This document shows, piece by piece, positions 18,731 to 28,314 of a stretch of DNA of 64,000 nucleotides. The position numbers and the translations under genes were made by a program. The stretch's first letter is position 1, and each line of letters opens with the position of its first letter. The notes under the pieces are model-generated. The model did not search any database. It was not told where the DNA came from and was given only the letters and a program-made list of their open reading frames with translations. Origin of the DNA: Methanoculleus caldifontis (GTDB lineage: Archaea > Halobacteriota > Methanomicrobia > Methanomicrobiales > Methanoculleaceae); assembly GCF_032842345.1 (NCBI RefSeq), contig NZ_WBKO01000001.1:62001-126000 (forward strand), read 5' to 3'.

Positions 18731-19603
18731 ATGAAGATCTCCTTTACATCGTTCCTGTGCCTCTGCGCCCTCGGCCTGGTTCTGATAACTGCCGGGTGCA
18801 TGCAGACTGAGCCCGGAACCCCCGGAACCCCCGAACCCGCGATCCACACCTCGAACGAGACGCTCGTCGCCTTCGTCGAGAGCGCGGTTGCGTATGCACA
18901 CGCAAACGGCAAAGAAAAGGCCCTCGCCGAGTTTTCCGACCCGAACGGAACATTCGTCCGGGGCGAACTCTACATCTACGCCTACGACTTCAACAATGTC
19001 GCCCTCGCCCACCCGTTCGACCCCGATAAGATCGGCGTGAGCCGGATGGGCGAACTCGATGCGTTCGGCAACCCCTACACCCGGCAGTTCATCGACGCGG
19101 CGAAGAACGGCTCCGGATTCGTCCGGTTCTACTACGTCAACCCTGCGCACAACCGGACGGTCGAATCCAAACTGGGCTACGTGATGAAGGTGGACGAGGA
19201 CTGGTGGCTCGGCTCCGGGGTCTACACGGGGCCGGCACCCACCCCGATGCGTACAAACGCCACGACCATCCCCGACCTCACCGGCAACTGGACCGCGGCC
19301 ATGGCAGGATACGAAGGGAGCACGGGGTTCACCGACTACCCCACCGTCACGATGACGATGACCGTATCCGAACAGCATGGCCGGATCTTCTCCGGCTATA
19401 CCGTGTTTACGACCGCGAACGGCACGGAGATCCGGACGCCGATCGCCGGCGCCATCGGGCGTGACGGCAGGGCCCTCGCCACCGCCGAACAAGACGGCGG
19501 CTACTGTTTCGGCGAGATCGTGGGACCGGACGAGATCGAACTGACCTACCTGCAAGACGGCGAGCAGTACGGCGTTGCGATCGACTCGCTGAAGAGAGTG
19601 TAG
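18731..19603 (+). CDS. Cache-domain lipoprotein
   Basis: A 290-residue exported protein. The signal sequence ends in the lipobox ITAGC (Cys 23), so it is probably a membrane-anchored lipoprotein. Residues ~40-175 resemble a single Cache domain: ALAEFSDPNGTFVRGELYIYAYDFNNV, then DKIGVSRMGELDAFGNPY and VMKVDEDWWLGSGVYTG. Such domains bind small ligands outside the cell. The remaining ~110 residues form a separate beta-rich domain (NWTAAMAGYEGSTGF) of unknown type. There is no signalling domain in the same chain, so it may work as a free binding protein. The start is ATG 18731 with GGAGG upstream at 18710-18714. Confidence 0.85.
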   Translation: MKISFTSFLCLCALGLVLITAGCMQTEPGTPGTPEPAIHTSNETLVAFVESAVAYAHANGKEKALAEFSDPNGTFVRGELYIYAYDFNNVALAHPFDPDKIGVSRMGELDAFGNPYTRQFIDAAKNGSGFVRFYYVNPAHNRTVESKLGYVMKVDEDWWLGSGVYTGPAPTPMRTNATTIPDLTGNWTAAMAGYEGSTGFTDYPTVTMTMTVSEQHGRIFSGYTVFTTANGTEIRTPIAGAIGRDGRALATAEQDGGYCFGEIVGPDEIELTYLQDGEQYGVAIDSLKRV

Positions 19604-19711
19604 TACCGATGAGATCCCGGCCGCACATTTTTACCTCTTGAACCGGGTCAGGGAACCATATTGTTTGAGAGTCTGCTATTCCCGGGCATTGCCAAGACGC
19701 AGAAATACAAT

Positions 19712-19833
19712 CTCACGCGAAGCCGCGAAGAACGCGAAGGGATTGCCAACATACATACCGACTTCGCGCCTTCGCGCCTTCGCGTGAGGCGACATACAGG
19801 GACAGTGCTACACCCTCACGCGAAGAGAAGGCG
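19712..19833. repeat. Dispersed palindrome, copy 2 (extended)
   Basis: Three arms of the same palindrome family: CTCACGCGAAGCCGCG (19712), then the CTTCGCGTGAG arm ending at 19788, a 26-base spacer, then a partial right arm from 19814. The 337-base gap between the lipoprotein and DUF1894 genes contains this element and no recognisable gene. An A-run at 19930-19936 is the likely terminator of the leftward DUF1894 transcript. Confidence 0.85.
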
Positions 19834-19940
19834 CCATCAACCATACAGACTCTCTGCGAAGCAGCGACGTAGCCCGGCGCCAGACCCCCGGCCCGACGGG
19901 TGAAACACGAACCGGGGATCCCCTCAAGAAAAAAATGGTG

Positions 19941-20219
19941 CTACTTCTTCCTCGCCCGCAGCCGCTCGATCTCCTCGCCGCCCACGACCTTCACCACGAA
20001 CGTCCCGTGGCAGGGCTTGGTGTAGGGGAAGATCACGTAATCGCCCTCGACGCCGACATAGAGCGGCGGAACGCCGATGATGTGGACGTCGAAGATCTTG
20101 TAGCCCGGCTCGACCTCGTAGTATTCACGGACGTTCGTCTTGATATAGTCCCGCGCCTCCTTAAAGGAGGCCTGCGAGAAGAGAATCTCGGGTTTTAACG
20201 CTTCGAGACAGCCGCCCAT
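19941..20219 (-). CDS. DUF1894 family protein (methanogen-specific)
   Basis: A 92-residue soluble protein whose sequence (KIFDVHIIGVPPLYVGVEGD...YTKPCHGTFVVKV) I recognise as DUF1894, a short family known almost only from methanogens and commonly next to DUF1890. No catalytic residues are established; a single conserved-looking Cys sits in KPCHG. It overlaps the DUF1890 gene by 25 bases and is the last gene of the IscS-IscU-CutA-FdhD-DUF1890-DUF1894 run, which suggests a link with sulfur delivery or molybdo/tungsto-enzyme maturation. That link is inference. Confidence 0.8.
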   Translation of the reverse strand: MGGCLEALKPEILFSQASFKEARDYIKTNVREYYEVEPGYKIFDVHIIGVPPLYVGVEGDYVIFPYTKPCHGTFVVKVVGGEEIERLRARKK

Positions 20220-20671
20220 CTCATCACCTCGTCAAGTTTGCGCTTCAACGGCATCGGGTTGTGCACGGCCTTCGCCGCGACGACCTCGCAGGGGAACTCG
20301 ATCTCGCCGGCGAGATCTTCCGCGTGCTCCCCGAAGAGGAGCGCGTAGACCCGTGCCTTCGAGATATAGGCCATGGTGCCCGCGTAGGCGACCCCGGAGT
20401 CGTTGTGGATGAAGACGAAGCAGAGGTCGAAGTCCCGCTGCTTCTCCGTGATCTCGTCGATCGTTTCGTCGAGGTCGGCCATCTCCCCAAGGTAGAATCT
20501 GCCGGGGTCGGCGACCTCCATCAGTCTCCGCGCGGCCACCGTCCCGGCGACCACCGGCCGGATGCCATGCTCCTTCAAGCCGTGGACCAGGTAGAGCGCC
20601 ATGCTCGTCTGGACCGGGACCTGCGGGCATCCGAGCAGGATCAGTGCAGTCTTCTGGTTCTCCTCTGTCAT
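20195..20671 (-). CDS. DUF1890 family protein (methanogen-specific)
   Basis: A 158-residue alpha/beta protein starting with a Rossmann-like strand-loop (TALILLGCPQVPVQTSMALYLV) and matching DUF1890 of methanogens. The conserved Cys in LGCPQVP and the CFVFIHNDSGVAYAGT segment are the most striking features. It shares four bases with fdhD upstream and 25 with DUF1894 downstream, so the three proteins are translated from one message. The function is unknown; the fixed pairing with DUF1894 suggests a two-subunit unit. Confidence 0.8.
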   Translation of the reverse strand: MTEENQKTALILLGCPQVPVQTSMALYLVHGLKEHGIRPVVAGTVAARRLMEVADPGRFYLGEMADLDETIDEITEKQRDFDLCFVFIHNDSGVAYAGTMAYISKARVYALLFGEHAEDLAGEIEFPCEVVAAKAVHNPMPLKRKLDEVMRWAAVSKR

Positions 20672-21420
20672 GCTCTGGCCTTCTCCAGTTCCTCAAAGAT
20701 GTCGGATACACGCTCCGGATGCGTGTAGATGGTGAACCGCTCCCCCCGCGAGAAGCAGACCAGGGTGAGCCCCGCCCGCTCCGCCGTCAGGATGCCGCGA
20801 TCGGTCGAGGCGGCACGGGAGACGACGATCGGGATACCCGCGTTCGCCGCCTTCGCGACCATCCCCGCCGGTTGCCTCCCGGTACAGCCGAGGATGCAGG
20901 TCGACCGGTCGAGCCCCCGGAGGGCCGCGTAGCCCACGACCTTGTCGACGGTGTTGTGCCGGCCGACATCGCAGGCCCGGGTGACGAACTCGCCGTCGCA
21001 GAAGAGGACCGAGCAGTGGACGGCCCCCGTCTTCCGCCAGACCTCGGACTCGATCGATGCCGTGACCGCACGGATCGTCTCTGCCGTGACGGTGATCGAG
21101 GATCCGACCCGCTTCGGCTCGCAGAGCGCGCAGGAGCCCCCCGACGACTCCGTCGCGAGCTCGACGTCCCTCCGGGCCGGGGCGGTGATACGGACGTCGT
21201 TTCCTTCGACCTCCACCGCGTCGACCGCATCGACGAGCCCCTCGCTGATGACGAACCCCACGCCGAGGTCGTCGAGGCGATCGGCGCTCGCCACCAGGGT
21301 TGTCAGGGGTTCATCGTTCAGGAAGAGCCTGACGCGGTCCTCGACGATGATATCGTCGTGGACCTCGCGCGCGCCCTCGCCCGTCACCTGGACGCCTGCG
21401 CGGCAGACGATCTCCATCAT
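20668..21420 (-). CDS. fdhD: Formate dehydrogenase accessory sulfurtransferase
   Basis: FdhD passes sulfur from a cysteine desulfurase to the bis-guanine-dinucleotide molybdenum or tungsten cofactor, which makes formate dehydrogenase active. The 250 residues show FdhD motifs: TGAVHCSVLF, DVGRHNTVDKVVGYA, SRAASTDRGI. The catalytic loop reads SCALCEPK, with the paired cysteines spaced as in the usual CGxCG-type loop but without its glycines. It follows cutA with a four-base overlap in a cluster that begins with iscS and iscU, so the sulfur donor is encoded in the same operon. Formate use is typical of Methanoculleus-like methanogens. Confidence 0.94.
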   Translation of the reverse strand: MMEIVCRAGVQVTGEGAREVHDDIIVEDRVRLFLNDEPLTTLVASADRLDDLGVGFVISEGLVDAVDAVEVEGNDVRITAPARRDVELATESSGGSCALCEPKRVGSSITVTAETIRAVTASIESEVWRKTGAVHCSVLFCDGEFVTRACDVGRHNTVDKVVGYAALRGLDRSTCILGCTGRQPAGMVAKAANAGIPIVVSRAASTDRGILTAERAGLTLVCFSRGERFTIYTHPERVSDIFEELEKARA

Positions 21421-21734
21421 GTTGTCTCCTCCCGTATCCAGTCGAGGTACGGCGCGTAGCCCCCGACGATCGGCATCGCGATGATCTCGGGAACCTCGTA
21501 ACTGTGGAGCCCCTTGATCCTCGCGATGAGCGGGTCGAGGAGGCTCTGCCGCGTCTTGACGATCAGGAGCCGTTCCGGTTCGTCGTGAACCGCCCCCTCC
21601 CAGCGGTAGCAGGACTGCACGCCGGTGACGTTCACGCAGGCGGCGAGCCGGGCATCGACGAGCGCCTTCGCGATCGCCTCCGCCTCGCCGGCGGGAGCCG
21701 TGCAGAAGACCACGATATATTCCGGGAGAACCAT
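21417..21734 (-). CDS. cutA: CutA1 divalent-cation tolerance family protein
   Basis: A small trimeric-type protein of 105 residues with the CutA1 pattern: CTAPAGEAEAIAKALVDARLAACVN..., RWEGAVHDEPERLLIVKT, LHSYEVPEII. CutA proteins bind divalent metal ions in vitro and are widely conserved; a precise role is still unclear. Here it lies between iscU (25 bases upstream) and fdhD (overlapping), so it may help with metal or persulfide handling in the same pathway, which is an inference from position only. Confidence 0.93.
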   Translation of the reverse strand: MVLPEYIVVFCTAPAGEAEAIAKALVDARLAACVNVTGVQSCYRWEGAVHDEPERLLIVKTRQSLLDPLIARIKGLHSYEVPEIIAMPIVGGYAPYLDWIREETT

Positions 21735-21759
21735 GGTGTTACCTTCGTAGCGTCCGTAT

Positions 21760-22194
21760 TTAACCGTTCTTGGGGTGGCAGCCGCACCCGTCCCCGCCGC
21801 AGGAACCCGTCTCCCGCGGAGGAAGCCCCCGGCGGGCCCGGTAGTCGTTGACGGCGGCCCGGATCGCGTCCCGGGCGAGGAGCGAACAGTGGACCTTCGC
21901 GTCGGGGAGGCCGCCGAGGGCCGCGACGACGTCGCCGTTCGAGAGGTCCCACGCCTCGTCGAGGGTCATCCCCCGGATCATCCGTGTGGCCATCGAACTC
22001 GAGGCGATCGCCGCTGCGCACCCAAACGTCCTGAACCGGACGTCGGTGATCCGGTCGTCCTCGATCTTGAGGTAGATGCGCATGATATCCCCGCAGGACG
22101 GGCTCCCCACCTCGCCGACGCCGTCGGCGTCCGCAAGCTCGCCCACGTTCTTGGGGTTCGTGAACTCTTCCATCACTCTCTCTGTATACATCAC
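21760..22194 (-). CDS. iscU: IscU/NifU-type Fe-S scaffold protein
   Basis: A 144-residue scaffold on which Fe-S clusters are built. The three cluster-ligand cysteines are present: GSPSCGD, FGCAAAIASSS and VHCSLLA. The N-terminus YTERVMEEFTNPKNVGEL is typical. An extra Cys-rich tail (GSCGGDGCGCHPKNG) extends beyond the normal core and could bind metal or be a docking site. It shares four bases with iscS, its sulfur donor. I use the iscU name for the N-terminal scaffold type; no NifU C-terminal thioredoxin-like domain is present. Confidence 0.94.
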   Translation of the reverse strand: MMYTERVMEEFTNPKNVGELADADGVGEVGSPSCGDIMRIYLKIEDDRITDVRFRTFGCAAAIASSSMATRMIRGMTLDEAWDLSNGDVVAALGGLPDAKVHCSLLARDAIRAAVNDYRARRGLPPRETGSCGGDGCGCHPKNG

Positions 22195-23393
22195 TCGGCC
22201 TCCTGCACTTTTTTGCCGGCAGGCGGCGTCAGCGGCGAGATCTGCCGGAGCCGCCCGATCACGTCGGGGAGCACTTCGAGGACGTAGTCGACGTCCTCCT
22301 CTGAGTTCGCGTCGCCGAGGGTGAGCCGGAGCGAGCCGTGCGCCTCTTCGTGAGGAAGGCCGGTCGCGAGCAGCACGTGCGAGGGCTCAAGCGACGCCGA
22401 GGAGCAGGCGCTCCCCGTCGAGGCCGCGATCCCGCGGGCGTCGAGCATCAGCAGGATGGACTCCCCCTCGACGTAGCGGAAACTGAAGTTCGCGTTGTTC
22501 GCGAGCCGCTCGGTCGGGTGGCCGTTCAGCCGGGAGTCCGGGATCGCGTCGAGGACGCCCCGGATCAGGCGGTCCCGCATCGCGGCGAGCCGGCGGTTAT
22601 GCCCCTCGATATCGGCGGTCGCAAGTTCGATCGCCCGCCCCAGGCCGACGATCCCGGGGACGTTCTCGGTCCCGGCCCGCCGGCCGCGCTCCTGGCCGCC
22701 CCCGTGGACGAGGTTCTCAAGCCGGCTCCCCCGCCGGACGTAGAGCGCCCCGATCCCCTTCGGGCCGTAGAACTTGTGGGCCGAGAGCGAGAGGAGGTCG
22801 ATCCCCATCGCGTCCACATCGATCGGGACCGCTCCCACCGCCTGGACGGCGTCGGTGTGGAAGAGGACGCCGCGGTCGCGCGCAATTTTGCCGATCCGGG
22901 CGATCGGCTGGACCGTCCCGATCTCGTTGTTCGCCGCCATCACCGAGACGAGGATCGTCCGGCCCGTGATCGCCTCCTCGACCTCGCCCGGGTCCACCCG
23001 GCCGAACTTATCCACGGGGAGGTAGGTGACGGAGAACCCCTGCTTCTCGAGCCACTCGCAGGTGTGGAGGACCGCGTGGTGCTCGATCGCGGTCGTGACG
23101 ATGTGGTCGCCGCGCTTGTGGTTCGCGAGGGCGACGCCCTTGATCGCCCAGTTGTCGGCCTCGCTCCCGCCGGCGCAGAAGTAGATCTCCCCGGGGGTCG
23201 CGCCGAGAGCCGCCGCCACCTGCCCCCGCGCCGCCTCGACACCTTTCCGGGGCTCGCCGGCGAACCGGTAGAGGGAGGAGGGGTTCCCGAAGTATCGGGA
23301 GAAGTACGGCTCCATCGCCGCGAGGACTTCGGGTTTCGTGAATGTCGTCGCCGCGTGGTCCATGTACACGGGACGCTGATCCTGATTGCTCAT
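22191..23393 (-). CDS. iscS: Cysteine desulfurase
   Basis: A PLP enzyme of 400 residues that takes sulfur from cysteine and hands it to IscU and other acceptors. Motifs: YMDHAATTFTKPEV at the start, PLP-lysine segment SLSAHKFYGPKGIGALYVRRG-type near residue 205, and the persulfide Cys in TGSACSSASLEPSHV. It is the first gene of the minus-strand sulfur cluster and is divergent from dapL, with a promoter in the ~100-base gap. Class (IscS versus NifS) is judged from the long catalytic loop and the IscU partner. Confidence 0.95.
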   Translation of the reverse strand: MSNQDQRPVYMDHAATTFTKPEVLAAMEPYFSRYFGNPSSLYRFAGEPRKGVEAARGQVAAALGATPGEIYFCAGGSEADNWAIKGVALANHKRGDHIVTTAIEHHAVLHTCEWLEKQGFSVTYLPVDKFGRVDPGEVEEAITGRTILVSVMAANNEIGTVQPIARIGKIARDRGVLFHTDAVQAVGAVPIDVDAMGIDLLSLSAHKFYGPKGIGALYVRRGSRLENLVHGGGQERGRRAGTENVPGIVGLGRAIELATADIEGHNRRLAAMRDRLIRGVLDAIPDSRLNGHPTERLANNANFSFRYVEGESILLMLDARGIAASTGSACSSASLEPSHVLLATGLPHEEAHGSLRLTLGDANSEEDVDYVLEVLPDVIGRLRQISPLTPPAGKKVQEAE

Positions 23394-23496
23394 TCCGCTA
23401 CAGCGTTGGGCCTGCTATCGTATCAGCGTTGCCGGCCCGGAAGCATCGTTGGGCCGAGCAAGAAATTAGATAGGGTTCCGTGCGCAATATCTGATA

Positions 23497-24645
23497 ATGT
23501 ACTCAAGACGGATGGATCACCTTCCCCCCTACCTTTTTGCACGCATCGATGCGATGAAAGAGGAGAAAATGCGCCAGGGCGTCGATGTCATCGACCTCGG
23601 GGTCGGCGACCCCGACCTCCCCACCCCGCCGCATATCGTGGAGGCGCTCTGCACCGCGGCCCGGGACCCGAAGAACCACCACTACCCCTCCTACACCGGG
23701 ATGCTCGCCTACCGCCAGGCGGTGGCCGACTGGTACAAGGGCAGGTTCGGCATCGACCTGGAGGCAAAGAAAGAGGTCCTCGCGCTCATCGGGTCCAAGG
23801 AGGGCATCGCCCACATCGCCGAGGCGTTCGTCAACCCGGGCGAGGTCGTCCTCGCCGCCGATCCCGGCTACCCCGTCTACAAGACCTCCACCCTCTTTGC
23901 CGAGGGAAAGGTCCACGAACTCCCCATCAGGGCGGAGAACGACTTCCTCCCGGTCCTTGAGGATATCCCCGCCGACGTCGTGAAACAGGCGAAGTTGATG
24001 TTTATCAACTACCCGAACAACCCCACGGCCGCAATCGCACCCCTCTCGTTCTTTGAGGAGGTCGTCGAGTTCGCGCGGGAGCACAACATCATCGTCGTCC
24101 ACGACAACGCCTACTCCGAGATCACCTTCGACGGCTATAAGGCGCCCTCGTTCCTCGAAGTCGACGGCGCGATGGAGGTCGGGATCGAGATGCACTCGCT
24201 CTCGAAGACCTACAACATGACCGGGTGGCGGATCGGGATGGCCTGCGGGAACCCCGAGATCATCGCCGGGCTCGGCCGGGTCAAGACCAACGTCGACTCG
24301 GGCGCGTTCGACGCCATCCAGCACGCCGCGATCACCGCGCTCACCGGGCCCCAGGACTGCGTGCAGCAGGCCTGCGGCATCTACCAGGAGCGGCGGGACG
24401 CGCTCGTGAAAGGCCTCTCCGAGATCGGCCTTGACGTCCGTGCCCCGAAGGCGACCTTCTACGTCTGGGCGCCGGTCGACGACTGCATGGCCTTCTCCGC
24501 GAAGCTCCTCGACCAGGCCGGGATCGTCGCGACCCCCGGAGTAGGGTTCGGGAAGAACGGCGAAGGGTTCGTCCGGTTCGCGATCACCCGCTCCATCGAG
24601 CGGATCGACGAGGCCGTAGAGCGGATGCGGGGGCTCGACCTGTGA
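23497..24645 (+). CDS. dapL: LL-diaminopimelate aminotransferase
   Basis: A class I aminotransferase of 382 residues converting tetrahydrodipicolinate directly to LL-diaminopimelate in lysine synthesis. Features: [39 protein letters not shown] and the PLP lysine in [15 protein letters not shown]. Its pairing with lysA by a GTGA overlap supports this specificity over a generic aspartate aminotransferase. The start ATG 23497 gives [17 protein letters not shown] 23512 is possible. Confidence 0.92.
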   Translation: MYSRRMDHLPPYLFARIDAMKEEKMRQGVDVIDLGVGDPDLPTPPHIVEALCTAARDPKNHHYPSYTGMLAYRQAVADWYKGRFGIDLEAKKEVLALIGSKEGIAHIAEAFVNPGEVVLAADPGYPVYKTSTLFAEGKVHELPIRAENDFLPVLEDIPADVVKQAKLMFINYPNNPTAAIAPLSFFEEVVEFAREHNIIVVHDNAYSEITFDGYKAPSFLEVDGAMEVGIEMHSLSKTYNMTGWRIGMACGNPEIIAGLGRVKTNVDSGAFDAIQHAAITALTGPQDCVQQACGIYQERRDALVKGLSEIGLDVRAPKATFYVWAPVDDCMAFSAKLLDQAGIVATPGVGFGKNGEGFVRFAITRSIERIDEAVERMRGLDL

Positions 24646-25934
24646 TCCTCCCCTCCCACCTTTCGGTCCGGGACGGCCGCCTCGCGATCGGCGAGCACGA
24701 CACCGTCGAACTCGCCGGAAGGTTCGGCACCCCGCTCTACGTCACGAGCGAGGATAGGATCCGCGAGAACTTCCAGAGGCTCTCCGGCGCGCTCACCGCC
24801 CACTACCCGAAGGTCAGGCTCCTCTACGCCGCAAAGGCGAACGGCAACCTCGCGATCTTTAAGATCCTCGCGTCACAGGGCGCCGGGGCCGATGTCTTCT
24901 CCGCAGGAGAGGTCGCGCTCGCCCTCGCCGCCGGGATGCGCCCGGCCTCACTCCTCTTCAACGGGAGCTCAAAGACACCCGCAGACCTCGCCCTCGCGGT
25001 CGAGAAGGGGATCCGGGTCTCGGTGGACTCGCCCGACGAACTCCGGCAGCTCGACGCCGCGGCCGGGGAGGCGGGCAAGACCGTCGATATCGCCTTCCGG
25101 GTCAACCCGGCGATCGAGGTCCCGACCCACCCGAAGATCGCGACCGGTCTTGCCACGAGCAAGTTCGGTATCCCCGCAGCCCGGATCCTTGATGCCTACC
25201 GGGAGGCGCTCGCCCTCGAGCACGTCAACCCCATCGGGATCCACTGCCACATCGGCTCGCAGATCCTGGCCGTGGAGCCCTTCGCCCGCGAGGTGGAGGT
25301 CCTGATCGGTGTCGCCCGCGACCTGATCGAGATCGGGGTAAACCCGAAGTTCATCGATATCGGGGGCGGTCTCGGCATCCCCTACCGCCGCGAGACCGAC
25401 CGGGCCCCGACACCGGAGGAGTACGCCGGAGCGGTGATGCCGATCTTCCTCCGCGGCATCAAAGAGCTCGGGATCGAGCCCGAACTCTGGGTCGAGCCCG
25501 GCCGGTGGCTCGTCGCCGACTCGACAGTGCTTCTCACGCGGGTCAACTCCGTCAAGACCGCCCACAAGACGTTCGCGAACGTCGACGCCGGGTTCAACCT
25601 CCTGGTCCGGCCGACGATGTACGACTCCTACCACGAGGTCGTCGCGGCGAACAAAGCGGACGCGCCCGCGGTCCGGGAGTACTCCGTCACCGGGCCGATC
25701 TGCGAGACGGGCGACATCCTGGCAAAAGATCGTATGCTGCCCGAACTTGCCGCAGGCGACATCATCGCGGTGCTGGACGCCGGGGCCTACGGGTTTGCGA
25801 TGTCGTCGCAGTACAACAGCCGCCCCCGGTGCGCCGAGGTCCTCCTCGCGGGCAACAGGGCGGCACTGATGCGCCGGGCCGAGACGGTCGATGACCTGAC
25901 CGCCCCGATGGTGACGCCGCCCTGGCAGGAATGA
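24642..25934 (+). CDS. lysA: Diaminopimelate decarboxylase
   Basis: A PLP enzyme (alanine-racemase fold) of 430 residues that decarboxylates meso-diaminopimelate to lysine. Visible are the PLP lysine in [10 protein letters not shown], the phosphate-binding [11 protein letters not shown], the EPGRW strand, the catalytic Cys in GPICETGD and the [15 protein letters not shown] end block. The start is GTG 24642, four bases overlapping dapL. Together the two genes form a two-gene lysine operon; the downstream RPA-like gene begins seven bases later and may be co-transcribed. Confidence 0.96.
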   Translation: MILPSHLSVRDGRLAIGEHDTVELAGRFGTPLYVTSEDRIRENFQRLSGALTAHYPKVRLLYAAKANGNLAIFKILASQGAGADVFSAGEVALALAAGMRPASLLFNGSSKTPADLALAVEKGIRVSVDSPDELRQLDAAAGEAGKTVDIAFRVNPAIEVPTHPKIATGLATSKFGIPAARILDAYREALALEHVNPIGIHCHIGSQILAVEPFAREVEVLIGVARDLIEIGVNPKFIDIGGGLGIPYRRETDRAPTPEEYAGAVMPIFLRGIKELGIEPELWVEPGRWLVADSTVLLTRVNSVKTAHKTFANVDAGFNLLVRPTMYDSYHEVVAANKADAPAVREYSVTGPICETGDILAKDRMLPELAAGDIIAVLDAGAYGFAMSSQYNSRPRCAEVLLAGNRAALMRRAETVDDLTAPMVTPPWQE

Positions 25935-25941
25935 GATCGAC

Positions 25942-27231
25942 GTGAACTTCCATTACCTCCTGGTCGACGACCTCCTCGCGAAAGAGGAGTTCGACCGCCG
26001 GGTGGAAGAGAAGGTGGTGGAGGCGGGAGATCTCCTCGACGAACAGACCGCGGCGATGCTGGTCGTCAAAGACCTCGGCCGCTCGCACGTCCGGGTCCGC
26101 GAGATCGCCGGGGCCTCCAGCCTCGTCTGCTTCTTCGCGAAGGTCCTCGACGTCGGCGAGCCCAAGGAGTTCGAGCGGCAGGACGGCACGACCGGGATCG
26201 TCGCGAACGTGACGGTCGGCGACGAGACCGGGAGGGCCAGGCTGACCCTCTGGGACGAGAAGGCCGGCGCGGTCCGCGAGATCGAGGCGGGCGATGTGCT
26301 CGAGATCCTCGGCCGGCCGAAGGGCGGCGGGAAGATCCCCGACGTCACCGCCGCCGCCGTCCAGAAGGCGACGTGCGAGATCGCCTGCCCGGACGAGACG
26401 GGGCCCTCCGCCGCCTCTCCCGGCCCGGCAGGCGATCTCGAGGTCAGGCTGATCGCGGTCGGGAGCCCGCGGACGTTCAAGCGGCGCGACGGGAGCGAGG
26501 GAGAGATGGTCGAAGCGGTGATCGGGAACGAGGACGGAGTCTTCCGGCTCGTCGCCTGGTCGCCGGCCGTCCTCGAAGGCGCGATGCCGGGGGCAAACGT
26601 CGTCATCCGCGGCGCAACCGCACGGGAGAGCGAGCAGGGGCTTGAGTACAGCCTCGGCGATGCGGCATCTCTCCTCCCCTCCTGCCGGGAGATCGCCGTT
26701 CCGACGGACCCGGTCGCGGACGTAAAGGAAGGGGGCTCCTACTCGCTTGCGGGAACGGTCGTCCGCGTCCAGCCCGCCCGATCGTTTGTCACGCGGAACG
26801 GGCGGCAGTCCTCTGTCCGGAACCTGGTCCTCGCCGACGCAACCGGGGAGGTCCCGGTCGTCGTCTGGGGAGAGCGGGCGGAGGAGCACCTCGCTCCCGG
26901 CGACCTGATCGAGGTCTACAACGCGGCCGCGAAACGGGGACGGCAGGGGGATCTCGAGATCCATGTCTCCTGGGGGAGCGCTCTTGTCGTCGTCGCCGGG
27001 GAGGAGAAGGAGATCGATGTCGAAGGAACAATCATCCCCACGGCCCGCGGGGCCGCTCTTGAGACCGGCGAGGCCTGTTACCTCCTCGCGGAACCCCTGC
27101 CCGTCGGAATCCGGGTGCGCGGGCGGGGAACCGTCCACCGGGGCGTGATCCTTCTCGACGACGTGGAGGCGGTACCGCCCGATCCCGACGATCTCCACCG
27201 CCGCCTGGACCGACTCTCCGGCGGGGCCTGA
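25942..27231 (+). CDS. RPA-like single-stranded-DNA-binding protein (tandem OB folds)
   Basis: A 429-residue protein with an N-terminal helical part and at least three similar OB folds (about residues 60-165, 165-270, 270-375). Each contains the phrase type RxDGTTGIVANVTVGDETGRARLTLWDEKA, i.e. strands ending in W. Archaeal replication protein A homologues of this type coat ssDNA in replication, repair and recombination. No zinc finger is seen. The start is GTG 25942. It lies directly before radA, the recombinase that loads on RPA-coated ssDNA, so the neighbourhood fits. Confidence 0.88.
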   Translation: MNFHYLLVDDLLAKEEFDRRVEEKVVEAGDLLDEQTAAMLVVKDLGRSHVRVREIAGASSLVCFFAKVLDVGEPKEFERQDGTTGIVANVTVGDETGRARLTLWDEKAGAVREIEAGDVLEILGRPKGGGKIPDVTAAAVQKATCEIACPDETGPSAASPGPAGDLEVRLIAVGSPRTFKRRDGSEGEMVEAVIGNEDGVFRLVAWSPAVLEGAMPGANVVIRGATARESEQGLEYSLGDAASLLPSCREIAVPTDPVADVKEGGSYSLAGTVVRVQPARSFVTRNGRQSSVRNLVLADATGEVPVVVWGERAEEHLAPGDLIEVYNAAAKRGRQGDLEIHVSWGSALVVVAGEEKEIDVEGTIIPTARGAALETGEACYLLAEPLPVGIRVRGRGTVHRGVILLDDVEAVPPDPDDLHRRLDRLSGGA

Positions 27232-27339
27232 TCCCCGCCCTTCACTTTCACCCCGCACGGCGAGCCACCTTTATGTCTCACGCTAAAGACTCTTAGTGTA
27301 GCATACCAGAACACACAGAGAGATCAAGTGAGGAATAAG

Positions 27340-28314
27340 ATGTCAGAGATTGATCTTGAAGATTTACCCGGCGTCGGGGCAACTACAGCAGAGAAACTCC
27401 GTGAGGCGGGGTACGGGACCGTCGAGAGCGTCGCAACGGCCACCACGTCCGATCTCGCCGAGGCAGCGGAGATCGGCGAAGCAACTGCAAAGAAGGTGAT
27501 CCTCGCCGCCCGGAAGATGGCGGATATCGGCGGATTCAAGACGGGCCGCGACATCCTCGACAAGAGGAAGGACATCAAGAAGCTCAGGACCCTGGTTCCC
27601 GAGTTCGACGAACTGGTCGGCGGCGGTCTCGAGACCCAGGCGATCACCGAGGTCTACGGCGAGTTCGGGTCAGGGAAGAGCCAGCTCGTCCACCAGATGG
27701 CCGTCAACGCCCAGCTCCCCGAGGACCTCGGCGGCCTCGCCGGCGGGGTCATCTACGTCGACACCGAGAACACGTTCCGCCCGGAGCGTATCGAGCAGAT
27801 GCTCAACGGGCTCTCCGATCCGGCGGACCTCGGCACGATCGACGAGGTCCTCGGGCGGATCCACGTCGCACGGGCGCACAGCTCCGACCACCAGATGCTG
27901 CTCCTCGACACCGCACGGGAACTCGCAAACGACCTGCGCACCTCCGACTACCCGGTCAGGCTCTTCGTCATCGACTCGCTGACGTCCCTCTTCCGGTCGG
28001 AGTACGCAGGGAGAGGCACCCTCGCTCCCCGGCAGCAGAAACTGAACCGGCACATGCACGACCTCTTAAAACTGATCGACGACCACAACGCCGTCGGCCT
28101 CGTGACCAACCAGGTGATGTCGAACCCCGGCGTCCTCTTCGGCGACCCCACGAAACCGATCGGCGGCAACATCGTCGGCCACACCGCGACCTTCCGGCTC
28201 TACCTCCGTAAGAGCAAGGGCGGCAAGAGGGTCGCCCGCCTTGTCGACAGCCCGAACCTCCCCGAAGGTGAGGCGCCCTTCATGGTCGAACAGGCAGGGC
28301 TCAAACCGTGTTAA
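27340..28314 (+). CDS. radA: DNA repair and recombination protein RadA
   Basis: The archaeal RecA/Rad51 recombinase: it forms filaments on ssDNA and performs strand exchange with ATP. The N-terminus has a helix-hairpin-helix domain ([13 protein letters not shown]). Walker A is GEFGSGKSQ, Walker [12 protein letters not shown], and loop 2 holds [13 protein letters not shown] and [12 protein letters not shown] 27340 (324 residues) is preferred because GAGG lies about seven bases before it; an in-frame GTG at 27328 is possible. A TATA-like CCTTTATG about 70 bases upstream gives it its own promoter. It overlaps the phosphatase gene by seven bases. Confidence 0.97.
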   Translation: MSEIDLEDLPGVGATTAEKLREAGYGTVESVATATTSDLAEAAEIGEATAKKVILAARKMADIGGFKTGRDILDKRKDIKKLRTLVPEFDELVGGGLETQAITEVYGEFGSGKSQLVHQMAVNAQLPEDLGGLAGGVIYVDTENTFRPERIEQMLNGLSDPADLGTIDEVLGRIHVARAHSSDHQMLLLDTARELANDLRTSDYPVRLFVIDSLTSLFRSEYAGRGTLAPRQQKLNRHMHDLLKLIDDHNAVGLVTNQVMSNPGVLFGDPTKPIGGNIVGHTATFRLYLRKSKGGKRVARLVDSPNLPEGEAPFMVEQAGLKPC

